Source: a bacterium A37T11 (GTDB lineage Bacteria > Bacteroidota > Bacteroidia > Sphingobacteriales > Sphingobacteriaceae). Taken from it: a stretch of DNA of 64,000 nucleotides. Of this stretch, positions 18,820-26,396 are shown one piece after another. The position numbers and the translations under genes were made by a program. How positions within the stretch are numbered: position 1 is the stretch's first letter; every line of letters starts with the position of its first letter. The notes under the pieces are model-generated. The model saw only the letters and a program-made list of their open reading frames with translations. It did not search any database and was not told the DNA's origin. The stretch covers positions 62,001 to 126,000 of the forward strand of contig FOBR01000013.1 of NCBI GenBank assembly GCA_900109895.1, in the 5' to 3' direction.

Positions 18820-20961
18820 TCAATTAGTTGCTATCTCAATCAACCCGCCATTCTTAAACAGCTCGTGCGGCACGAAATAGCCGGAAAGAGGTTTTCCATT
18901 TACTTTAATACCGGTAATTCCTCTTCCCTTGCCCGGCTTTTTAAGAATAAGGGTTTTTCCCGTGCTGGTTCGCCAAGTCACCTCGTTAAATAATGGTGAC
19001 GTGATCATGTATTGCGGATCGGTGGCAGAAAAGGGGTACATTCCCAGCGAGCTGAAGACGTACCAGGCCGACATTTCGCCCGCATCGTCCATGCCTGATA
19101 GCGCCAGGCCTTTAGGTCCGATGCCATAGAGGTTATTCAAAATGGTATCCAATATTTTTTGTGTCTTTTCAGGTTTGCCGATAAACGTATATTCAAAAGG
19201 AGCCTCGTGGTCTGGTTGGTTACCCTGGCAATATTGACCGATCATGGTTTCAACATTTCGGGCAATGTATGATGGGTTCCATGGCAGGCTAAACAATGAG
19301 TCTAATTTGGATTCAAAGCCCTTAGGCCCACCATACAGGCTGATTAGTCCTGGCATGTCGTGTGGAACATAAAAAGATACCTGCCAGGCGTTGGCCTCGC
19401 GATACATATATTCATAATATGGATATTGTGGGTTAAATGGGGTAATCCAATCCCCGTTTTCAAGGCGGCCCCTCATAAATCGTGAAGATGGGTCAAAGAT
19501 ATTTTTATAGTTTTTAGACCGTGCTATTAAAATTCGGTAGTTTACTGTATCCCCCAGTTTTTTGGCGAACTGTGCCAACGAGTAGTCGTCGTATGCATAT
19601 TCGAGTGTTTTCGAAACACCTGCTTTTGCTTTAGTCTCTACTTGCGGTTTAGGAATGTCTGGGTCTGATATAAAACCTTTTCGAATGTATTCATCTAAAT
19701 AGGGCCTGGCTCCGGGTGAAACATTGGCGTTCCTGAGCAACAGTTGATAGGTGCCTTTAACATCAAAAGAATCAATACCTCTGAGATATGCCCCTACAAT
19801 AGATGAGGCTCCATGGTCGCCATGGAAAAATGTCGGGATAAAACCTGTTTTATCGCCAACTTCTTTCATCGACTTGATGACATCGAGGGTTACGTGCGGA
19901 GTGATCAACCCTAAAAGGACGTCTTTATTACGATAGGTATCCCATAGAGAGGGTTCTGTATAATAGTTGAAACCGACCTTATTAATTTGTCCTTTTGCAT
20001 CTGTAAACTCCCCGTTCACATCACTACGAAGTGCTGGCCATAAAAACGAGCGGTATAAGCAAGAGTAGAGCATTTGCTTTTGCTTAGTAGTGCCACCTTT
20101 AACCTGTACAGCCGACAATAGATGTTCCCAGGTGCGGTTGGCTTCTTCGCGAATATCGTTGAAGGATTTTGTACCAATTTCTTCCTCCAAATTTTGTTTG
20201 GCGTTTTTGGCACTAACAAACGATAATCCAATCTTAAGTTCAACAGGCCCATAATCACCATCTGCTAAATGCACTATAGCATAGCCTGAATGATGACCTT
20301 CTTTAACTTTTTCAAGTTTTGCGATGGGAGCGTTTAGTGTGGCGTAGAAATAGACATTTTCCCCGCTTTGAAACCCCTGTATAGCGGTGTTGCCTATTTG
20401 CTCAATATTCCAGATACCCACACGGCTGTTGGCTTTCGCCAAGTCAAACAGAATTTGCCTATCACTGTTATTTTTATAGGTATATTGGTGATATCCGCAC
20501 CTTAAAGTGGATGTTAAACGGACGTCAATTTTATAGTCATCCAGATAGACTTGATAATAACCTGGGGAGGAGTGTTCATTCTTGTGGGAAAACCTGGAGC
20601 CAAATTTGGTTCCTGGTTTAGATAGGGGAAGCACCGGTATATTACACAGGTTCCAATGACCCTTATTGGTATGTGCAAAACCCAGAATCACAGAGTCTTC
20701 ATACTCATATCCTGCCCCTGATCCAAATTCTGTAATGGGGCTAAGTTGAACCATGGCGTTGGGGAGTGAACTTCCGGGAAATGTTAGTCCGGCCCATGAT
20801 CTCCAGCCTTGGGGCAGTTCATATCCCAGTATCTTAGGATCTGTAAGGGCGTACGTCCCGATAAGCGTATTGACATAACGGGTGTGTGGGCCTATCTGCC
20901 CTTTTAGTCCGGTGGCGGTTATAAAAATGAGCCATAGAAGAGATAAAAATCGTTTTGGCAT
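18820..20961 (-). CDS. GH92-family alpha-mannosidase, exported
   Basis: 713 residues with a signal peptide (cleavage near GLKGQ). GH92 exo-alpha-mannosidases are Ca2+-dependent inverting enzymes that trim mannans and high-mannose N-glycans in the periplasm or at the surface. Signatures: RYVNTLIGTYALTDP, GFAHTNKGHWN, the catalytic-acid region REANAWQVSFYVPHD, and the acid pair region GMDDAGEMSAWYVFSSLGMYPF. The segment GNQPDHEAPF differs from the GNEPxHH form found in many family members, which may change the +1 subsite. The length fits the family. A -7 promoter box TATCTTTG lies 51 bp upstream. It completes the mannose-directed set with GH130. Confidence 0.92.
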   Translation of the reverse strand: MPKRFLSLLWLIFITATGLKGQIGPHTRYVNTLIGTYALTDPKILGYELPQGWRSWAGLTFPGSSLPNAMVQLSPITEFGSGAGYEYEDSVILGFAHTNKGHWNLCNIPVLPLSKPGTKFGSRFSHKNEHSSPGYYQVYLDDYKIDVRLTSTLRCGYHQYTYKNNSDRQILFDLAKANSRVGIWNIEQIGNTAIQGFQSGENVYFYATLNAPIAKLEKVKEGHHSGYAIVHLADGDYGPVELKIGLSFVSAKNAKQNLEEEIGTKSFNDIREEANRTWEHLLSAVQVKGGTTKQKQMLYSCLYRSFLWPALRSDVNGEFTDAKGQINKVGFNYYTEPSLWDTYRNKDVLLGLITPHVTLDVIKSMKEVGDKTGFIPTFFHGDHGASSIVGAYLRGIDSFDVKGTYQLLLRNANVSPGARPYLDEYIRKGFISDPDIPKPQVETKAKAGVSKTLEYAYDDYSLAQFAKKLGDTVNYRILIARSKNYKNIFDPSSRFMRGRLENGDWITPFNPQYPYYEYMYREANAWQVSFYVPHDMPGLISLYGGPKGFESKLDSLFSLPWNPSYIARNVETMIGQYCQGNQPDHEAPFEYTFIGKPEKTQKILDTILNNLYGIGPKGLALSGMDDAGEMSAWYVFSSLGMYPFSATDPQYMITSPLFNEVTWRTSTGKTLILKKPGKGRGITGIKVNGKPLSGYFVPHELFKNGGLIEIATN

Positions 20962-21011
20962 GTTATCATCAAGAAAAAATTAACACTAACTAAATTGGAC
21001 GGCTGTTTAGG

Positions 21012-21019
21012 CAAAGATA
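21012..21019 (-). promoter_or_regulatory. Putative -7 promoter element for GH92 gene
   Basis: TATCTTTG on the minus strand is a perfect Bacteroidota -7 box, 51 bp upstream of the GH92 start codon. No TTTG is found at the expected -33 distance, so an activator may be needed. Confidence 0.45.
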
Positions 21020-21089
21020 TTATATTAAAAATAGATCTATACACATTAAGCTTAATATCCCACAATGATTTTGGTTTTTAGGTATGTAG

Positions 21090-22277
21090 TTATCGGAGCA
21101 GGCTTTCAACCACCAGGACAGCGCCCCCTAACAACTCCGCTTCATAACCTATTTCTGAAATCACAATAGCAGTATTGGCTGAGATACGTTTAATGCAATG
21201 TTTGTTTAGGGCTTGTTGTATAGGAGGCATTAACAGATTGGCAACAACCGCCCCCCTGCCGCTAAGGACAATCGTTTTGGGATTCATGAGATGTATAAGT
21301 ATGGCCAAAGCTCTTCCAATTTTGTATCCAGCTTCAGATATAAGTTCGATGGCATATTGGTCACCATTCAAAGAAGCGTCCAGTAGTGCATCCCCAATCT
21401 CAAATTTCGACAGATTATTTATGTCCAGATTCTGTAGTATGGTGGCTTTGCCCTGTCGGATGCCTTTGATTGCCTGATCGGTGATAGCTAATAAGGAGGC
21501 TTCAGCCTCCAGACAACCTTGTTTGCCGCAGGAACACAATTTGCCGTCTTCTGTGATGGGGATGTGGCTTAGTTCGCCGGCATAACCTTCGCTTCCTTTA
21601 AATAGGCTTCCATTCAGGATCATTCCAAGCCCTATACCCCAGCCCAGGTTTACCACCATTACGTTGTCTTCATTTTTTGCTTTTCCAAACGTAAGTTCTG
21701 ACAAGGCAATGATGCTGGAATCATTATCTAAAAATACGGCAAGGCCCAGCCGGTCGCTGATAAGTTTAGTAATACTTACATCCTTTGTTGGGAGGTAGGA
21801 ATAATTAATCCCAGTTTCAACACTCACAAAGCCAGGCATGCCAATGCCTACGCCAATAAATTTTTTTTTGTCTACAGATGTTAAAATTAGGTAGTTTTCT
21901 ATCGCCCGAATCAATTCTTCCGCCGAATCTGGATTATCCTGCAGTGCCAATTTATAGTTCACTGCAGCAATCAATTTCTCATTGTGAAGATTCACAGCAC
22001 CAATTCTTGTGGTCAGCTGGTCCATGGCTACCGTAAGGATAAAATACTCATCGCCTTTTAAACTGTAGAGCAGTGGTTTTCTGCCTCCCTTGGATGGAGC
22101 GAAACCTTGTTCTTCGACATAGCCTTCTTTAACCATTTTCCGGAGAGCCTTTGCAATCATTGGAATACTAAGTTGTATGCGGAAACTTAGATCGGCACAA
22201 GAAAGTGCCTTTTCATAATACAGACACCTGAAAATATCTTTGAAGAGGGCTGAATGATTTTGAATGTCGGTAAACAT
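21090..22277 (-). CDS. ROK-family transcriptional regulator (NagC/XylR-like)
   Basis: 395 residues. The N-terminal winged helix (about 14-75; LSCADLSFRIQLSIPMIAKALRKMVKEGYVEE is the recognition region) is fused to a ROK sugar-binding domain with IGVGIGMPGFV, the DNDSS motif, VVNLGWGIGLGMILNG and the zinc site CSCGKQGCLEAE. These proteins are repressors or activators that sense sugars or sugar phosphates such as GlcNAc-6-P. It is divergent from the acyltransferase-like gene and close to GH92, so either could be a target. An inverted repeat TTTGTT-N5-AACAAA overlaps its own -7 box, pointing to autoregulation. Confidence 0.88.
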   Translation of the reverse strand: MFTDIQNHSALFKDIFRCLYYEKALSCADLSFRIQLSIPMIAKALRKMVKEGYVEEQGFAPSKGGRKPLLYSLKGDEYFILTVAMDQLTTRIGAVNLHNEKLIAAVNYKLALQDNPDSAEELIRAIENYLILTSVDKKKFIGVGIGMPGFVSVETGINYSYLPTKDVSITKLISDRLGLAVFLDNDSSIIALSELTFGKAKNEDNVMVVNLGWGIGLGMILNGSLFKGSEGYAGELSHIPITEDGKLCSCGKQGCLEAEASLLAITDQAIKGIRQGKATILQNLDINNLSKFEIGDALLDASLNGDQYAIELISEAGYKIGRALAILIHLMNPKTIVLSGRGAVVANLLMPPIQQALNKHCIKRISANTAIVISEIGYEAELLGGAVLVVESLLR

Positions 22278-22302
22278 ACTTTATAAATTAGTTATAGGAG
22301 TA

Positions 22303-22323
22303 TTTGTTTAATTAACAAAGATA
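22303..22323 (-). promoter_or_regulatory. ROK-gene -7 box overlapped by inverted repeat
   Basis: The minus strand shows TATCTTTG (22323-22316), a perfect -7 box, 39 bp upstream of the ROK start codon. It overlaps the perfect inverted repeat TTTGTT-TAATT-AACAAA (22303-22319). This arrangement would let the ROK protein block its own promoter; binding is inferred only from position. Confidence 0.45.
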
Positions 22324-22428
22324 ACTTGATAAAATGATTTAAAAAGGTAAAGATTTCAATTTTCCAGCATAAATTTAGGATTGCATTTTAAAAAATATAA
22401 CTTTATTAGGGTTTAATACTTAAAATAA

Positions 22429-22459
22429 TTTGCAAAGTATAAAAACAATTTTAACTTTG
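22429..22459 (+). promoter_or_regulatory. Promoter of the DUF5009/NagX-like gene
   Basis: TTTG (22429-22432), 19-nt spacer, TAACTTTG (22452-22459): an exact match to the Bacteroidota primary-sigma promoter. The predicted leader before ATG 22530 is about 64 nt. Confidence 0.75.
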
Positions 22460-22529
22460 CTTACGCCACCCAGTTGTAAATTGTTTTAAATTTTTATCAG
22501 GGATTTTTAAAATGCTGAAAAATTAATTT

Positions 22530-23648
22530 ATGACTATGAAAGAAAATCGACAAAGACTTCTGTCGCTGGATGCGCTAAGAGGATTCGACATGTTTTGGAT
22601 CTCTGGGGGAGATTCAATTTTCCAAGTATTGGCAAAAGTGACCGGATTTGCCTGGGCTACCACCCTGGCCCTGCAATTTGAACATCCGGATTGGAATGGA
22701 TTTACAGCTTATGATTGCATATTTCCAACTTTCCTGTTTATGGCAGGAGTGTCTACCCCATTTTCATTCTCGAGCAGGCTGGCAAAAGGGATGACCCGTT
22801 CTGCACTTTTACGAAAAGCCATACAGCGCGGCCTGATTCTGGTCGTGCTAGGCATCATTACCAATAATGGGCTTTTTGAAAAGCCTTTTTCAGAAATGCG
22901 ATATGGGAGCGTATTGGGACGTATCGGCTTAGCTGGTATGTTTGCCCAGATTATCTACCTGTATGTGCCAAACAAAAAATATCTCTATATAATATTCTTT
23001 GCGATACTTTTACTTTACTGGGCTTTTATCTGTTATTTCCCGGTACCCGGGTGTGGTTTAGGAGAAATGACCATGGCATGCAATCCGGCAAGTTATTTGG
23101 ATCGTGTTTTAATGCCAGGCCACCTTTACAAAACCATTCATGATCCTGAAGGACTTGCATCTACTTTTCCAGCAGTGGCTACGGGGCTTTTGGGAATTTT
23201 AACAGGGATTGAGTTGCATAAACCAGAAATCAAAGATTCAAAAAGTCGAAAAGTTATAAATATGGCGGTAGCGGGAATAATTTTGGCAATTTTGGCTATT
23301 TTCTGGAATGAGGTATTTCCCATCAATAAGAATCTTTGGACAAGTTCGTTTGTGCTTGCAGCGGGTAGCGTAAGTCTAATCTTACTCGCGTTGTTTTACT
23401 GGGTGATTGACGTATTAAACTTCCGTAAATGGACGCTCTTCTTTGTCGTTATTGGCATGAATTCTATCGTCATCTACATGGCTCATCGGTTCATAGATTT
23501 TAATTACACTTCCCAAAAGTTGTTTGGTGGCCTATTGCACTATTTCCCATCATCTATTTCGGATATTGGCGGCGTATTAGGATTTATTGCCGTTGAATGG
23601 GCATTTATGTATGTTCTTTACCGAAACAAATGGTTTCTTAAAGTTTAG
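22530..23648 (+). CDS. DUF5009 / heparan-alpha-glucosaminide N-acetyltransferase-like membrane protein
   Basis: A 372-residue polytopic membrane protein with about ten helices. The opening LLSLDALRGFDMFWISGGD and GFTAYDCIFPTFLFMAGVSTPFS are characteristic of the NagX/HGSNAT-like acyltransferase family (DUF5009). Members sit near amino-sugar genes and may acetylate or transport glucosamine derivatives, but the bacterial activity is poorly defined. ATG 22530 is used; ATG 22536 is equally possible. It has a strong promoter of its own and is divergent from a ROK regulator, a class that often senses amino sugars. Confidence 0.8.
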   Translation: MTMKENRQRLLSLDALRGFDMFWISGGDSIFQVLAKVTGFAWATTLALQFEHPDWNGFTAYDCIFPTFLFMAGVSTPFSFSSRLAKGMTRSALLRKAIQRGLILVVLGIITNNGLFEKPFSEMRYGSVLGRIGLAGMFAQIIYLYVPNKKYLYIIFFAILLLYWAFICYFPVPGCGLGEMTMACNPASYLDRVLMPGHLYKTIHDPEGLASTFPAVATGLLGILTGIELHKPEIKDSKSRKVINMAVAGIILAILAIFWNEVFPINKNLWTSSFVLAAGSVSLILLALFYWVIDVLNFRKWTLFFVVIGMNSIVIYMAHRFIDFNYTSQKLFGGLLHYFPSSISDIGGVLGFIAVEWAFMYVLYRNKWFLKV

Positions 23649-23744
23649 GCAAATAAGCCTAATAAAAGAAACGGATTCAACTTTCAAATCATACTGTGAA
23701 AAGGAATGCGGTATAGTGGGCAGGAATTCATTTAAAAGAATTTT

Positions 23745-23807
23745 ATAAAAAAGGCCTTCGAACGGGGAGAACGAAGGCCTTTAAACCAATTATAAACCTA
23801 AATTATG
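23745..23807 (-). ncRNA. Candidate intergenic small RNA (about 60 nt)
   Basis: On the minus strand a promoter-like pair (23844-23814) predicts a transcription start near 23807. About 25 nt downstream is an 11-bp perfect hairpin (CGAAGGCCTTT with AAAGGCCTTCG, 11-nt loop) followed by a T-rich tail, i.e. an intrinsic terminator. The resulting RNA would have an unpaired AU-rich 5' segment and a terminator stem. It does not read into a gene. I recognise no named family; the identity is inferred from signals only. Confidence 0.45.
23750..23782 (-). terminator. Intrinsic terminator hairpin of candidate small RNA
   Basis: Stem 23750-23760 with 23772-23782, 11 perfect base pairs, loop of 11 nt. On the minus strand six T residues begin in the stem and continue into the tail; on the plus strand the T-run is shorter. 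It could also stop plus-strand transcription from the acyltransferase-like gene. Confidence 0.65.
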
Positions 23808-23813
23808 ATGACA

Positions 23814-23844
23814 CAAAGATAGTGTGATCTATACACTTTGTAAA
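23814..23844 (-). promoter_or_regulatory. Promoter-like pair for candidate small RNA
   Basis: Minus strand: TTTA (23844-23841, one mismatch to TTTG), 19-nt spacer, perfect -7 box TATCTTTG (23821-23814). There is no gene on this strand until after the terminator at 23750. Confidence 0.5.
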
Positions 23845-24061
23845 ATTATTTTTGAAATAAGACTTTCTGATGACAATTTCCCGCCCATGGAGGTGTGGCT
23901 AAAATGCCGACATTGTTCTGTGTCTGACGGATCCGATTGAACAAAGAATAAATCTTTGTCAAATAATCGGATAATAAGCATAGTTATTTTTGATATCTTT
24001 ACAGGCATTAGGGGCCTGCACAATGGTTACAAGGCCTTAAATATATTAAATTAGAAAAACG

Positions 24062-24961
24062 ATGAAAATTTCAATAGTACCGATATTGATGTTGGTAGCA
24101 TTGGTGTCAACCAGTTGTGGCGTCAGTAAAAAAGTGCATCAGGCCTTGCAGGCCAATTATGACGAATTACAGGTTAGGAATAGAGAATTAGCTAAGCGTT
24201 TTCAGGATAGCCAGCAGGAGCTTGCATCCAGTAAAACCCGGGTTAGCAGTTTAGAAGAACAGATTGCCTCAGAAAAATCAACCGTAGCCTCCCTACAGGC
24301 GGCGCTTGATAAATGCCTCACGTCAACCAGCGAGGGAAATGTAAATGTTTCAAAGTTGGTCGATGAGATCAATGCTTCAAATAAGTATATTCAGCACTTG
24401 GTGAATACGAAAAATAAGAGTGACTCACTGAATATGGTGCTGACCAATAACCTGACTCGTTCGTTGAGCCGTGAAGAAATGCAGGATGTGGATGTGCAAG
24501 TATTAAAAGGTGTCGTTTACATTTCCCTTTCGGATAATATGCTGTACAAATCGGGTAGTTATGAAATATCCGAGCAGGCAGGCGAAACGCTGAGTAAGAT
24601 CGCCAAAATCATCACAGATTATAAGAATTACGAAGTGCTGATTGAAGGAAATACAGATAACGATCCGATTAAGCAAACCAACATCCGGAATAATTGGGAC
24701 CTGAGTGCCCTACGCGCATCCTCGGTTGTCCAAGCTCTTCAGAATAATTATGGAGTGGATCCAAAACGCCTTACCGCTGGTGGGCGTGGAGAATACAATC
24801 CAGTAGCTGACAACAGTACACCAGATGGAAAGGCTAAAAACAGGCGGACACAGATTATTATTACGCCAAAGTTGGATCAGTTTATGGAATTGATCGACAA
24901 GGCTCCTGACAGCGACTCTACTGCCATTGATACAACCGGTACAGGGCCGTCATTGCGGTAG
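24062..24961 (+). CDS. OmpA-family peptidoglycan-binding lipoprotein
   Basis: 299 residues with a lipoprotein signal (LVSTSCGVSKK). Residues of about 30-95 form a coiled coil (NRELAKRFQDSQQELASSK and following), and about 165-275 an OmpA C-terminal domain with EGNTDNDPI, NWDLSALRASSVVQAL and KNRRTQIII, which binds diaminopimelate in peptidoglycan. It tethers the outer membrane to the cell wall. The last 20 residues are acidic and Ser/Thr-rich. It is monocistronic: a strong two-way terminator follows at 24992. Confidence 0.92.
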   Translation: MKISIVPILMLVALVSTSCGVSKKVHQALQANYDELQVRNRELAKRFQDSQQELASSKTRVSSLEEQIASEKSTVASLQAALDKCLTSTSEGNVNVSKLVDEINASNKYIQHLVNTKNKSDSLNMVLTNNLTRSLSREEMQDVDVQVLKGVVYISLSDNMLYKSGSYEISEQAGETLSKIAKIITDYKNYEVLIEGNTDNDPIKQTNIRNNWDLSALRASSVVQALQNNYGVDPKRLTAGGRGEYNPVADNSTPDGKAKNRRTQIIITPKLDQFMELIDKAPDSDSTAIDTTGTGPSLR

Positions 24962-24991
24962 GATACTGTTTTAACGTTTAATAATCAAAAT

Positions 24992-25040
24992 TTATTACAT
25001 AAAGAAAGCCGGGCAAAACCCGGCTTTCTTTATGTAATAA
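24992..25040. terminator. Bidirectional terminator between OmpA and inositol synthase genes
   Basis: A perfect 22-bp stem (24992-25013 with 25019-25040) with a 5-nt loop CAAAA. The GC-rich core GCCGGG and A/T-rich lower arms give a U-rich tail on both strands, serving both converging genes. Confidence 0.9.
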
Positions 25041-25065
25041 CAGTCTTATCAAGCGTTTAAGGCGG

Positions 25066-26283
25066 TTATACGCCTTCTTGAACTACCTTTTCGACAGCTT
25101 TCTGTTTAATAGTAGATTCAGTCAATTGCCGGTTTGCTAATGCGTGGCATTCTTCCAGGGCGTGGCTGAACATCATTTGTTCAGGCGGCGTTTTTTGGGT
25201 GGCTGCAGAAGGTCCTCTAAGAGCACCAACCAGACCCATTTCCCTGGCTACATATACGTAACGGATAGCATCGATAACTACACCTGCTGAGTTAGGTGAA
25301 TCCTGAACTGAAAGCTGCGCATCAAAAATAACAGGAGCACCCATAAATCCTTCTAGTTCCAATCGGAAATTGGCCACTTTGTTATCTCCATAGAACGCAA
25401 TATATTCTGAAGGTCCTGCATGCAGAAAGCTGTTTTCTGTAGAAATACCCCGGATATCGTTTTGAGCGCGAATTACGTTTTCCTTAGAAATCTTCTTGGA
25501 TTTAAGACGATCCTTATCTTCCATATTTAGAAAATCTGTATTTCCGCCAACATTCCGTTGAATATGGGCCTTAACATGGTGTCCTCTGGCAAATGCAAGT
25601 TCCTGCAACATTTGGGAAACGATACTAGCACCAAATTGGCTTCTCATATCGTCACCAATAATAGGTATGCCAGCCTCGATAAACCTATTTTCCCACTCCG
25701 GATCTGAAGCAATGAACACAGGAATACAATTGACCAAAGATATACCCAGCTCCAAGCAGATTTCAGCCCAAAACTCAGTAGCAACTTGCGAGCCGACTGG
25801 AAGGTAATTAATTAAAACGTCTGGTTGATGTACCTTAAGTTTTTCAATAATTTCCTGTCTGCGCTGGGCAACCAAATCAGCATCATAATTAACCTTGCGA
25901 TTCAGCAGGTCGGTATTTTTTAAACTTTCCCTGATGACGAACCGCTGTGACTCCGGATAGGCTTCCATCAGTGGAGAAACGCCGTCCAGTACTACAGAGG
26001 GATAAACGGGTGCTTCCGTGGTAATCTGATCATTCAGGATAATTGTACAGTTGGGCTTTTCAAACATCGCATCCTTTAGGGGCTTACCTACCTTTCGGTC
26101 ATCGATATCAAATGCGCAGACAAACTCAATGTTTTTGGCAGTATAGCCACCAATGTCATCCGCCATAAGCCCTGATTTTTGCTCAGGTAACCGGGTGTAA
26201 TATTCCACTCCTTGTATTAAAGAACTGGCACAGTTCCCTACTCCTACAATGGCCACCCGGATCTTTTTATTCTGTATAGACAT
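25066..26283 (-). CDS. ino1: myo-Inositol-1-phosphate synthase
   Basis: 405 residues. NAD+-dependent conversion of glucose-6-phosphate to 1L-myo-inositol-1-phosphate. The N-terminal Rossmann motif is VAIVGVGNCASSLIQGVEYY. Family segments include GDDMRSQFGASIVSQMLQELA, the lysine-rich catalytic helix RNVGGNTDFLNMEDKDR, and DSPNSAGVVIDAIRY. The length fits the prokaryotic type. In Bacteroidota the enzyme supplies inositol for inositol phospho- and sphingolipids; the partner genes are not in this window. It stands alone, between the two-way terminator and the AraC gene. Confidence 0.93.
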   Translation of the reverse strand: MSIQNKKIRVAIVGVGNCASSLIQGVEYYTRLPEQKSGLMADDIGGYTAKNIEFVCAFDIDDRKVGKPLKDAMFEKPNCTIILNDQITTEAPVYPSVVLDGVSPLMEAYPESQRFVIRESLKNTDLLNRKVNYDADLVAQRRQEIIEKLKVHQPDVLINYLPVGSQVATEFWAEICLELGISLVNCIPVFIASDPEWENRFIEAGIPIIGDDMRSQFGASIVSQMLQELAFARGHHVKAHIQRNVGGNTDFLNMEDKDRLKSKKISKENVIRAQNDIRGISTENSFLHAGPSEYIAFYGDNKVANFRLELEGFMGAPVIFDAQLSVQDSPNSAGVVIDAIRYVYVAREMGLVGALRGPSAATQKTPPEQMMFSHALEECHALANRQLTESTIKQKAVEKVVQEGV

Positions 26284-26396
26284 TATTTATGTAATAAAAT
26301 TTGATTAATTGTTAGTTTTTTATCAATATGTGATTGTTTTCTTTGTGTACAAGAATAGTGACAAATAAACTTTGCGCGCCAAATATAAGGTAGAAT

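Larger units (their letters stand above)
23649..24061. other. 413-bp intergenic region with candidate small RNA
   Basis: No credible protein gene is present. The middle part holds a minus-strand promoter-like pair, a short transcribed stretch and a strong hairpin (23745-23844; see separate entries). The right part (about 23980-24000) contains TATTTTTG and TATCTTTA, possible -7 elements for the OmpA gene, but without a well-spaced -33 box. Confidence 0.6.

Noticed and set aside
23805-23822. A five-codon plus-strand reading frame (MMTQR, stop) after the hairpin, like a leader peptide
   Set aside because: It overlaps the reverse-strand -7 box CAAAGATA, has no codon run suggesting attenuation, and the downstream OmpA gene is 240 bp away.
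23829-24023. A 64-codon minus-strand reading frame in the intergenic region
   Set aside because: No similarity or domain recognised, mixed composition, and it overlaps the predicted small RNA promoter; probably chance.
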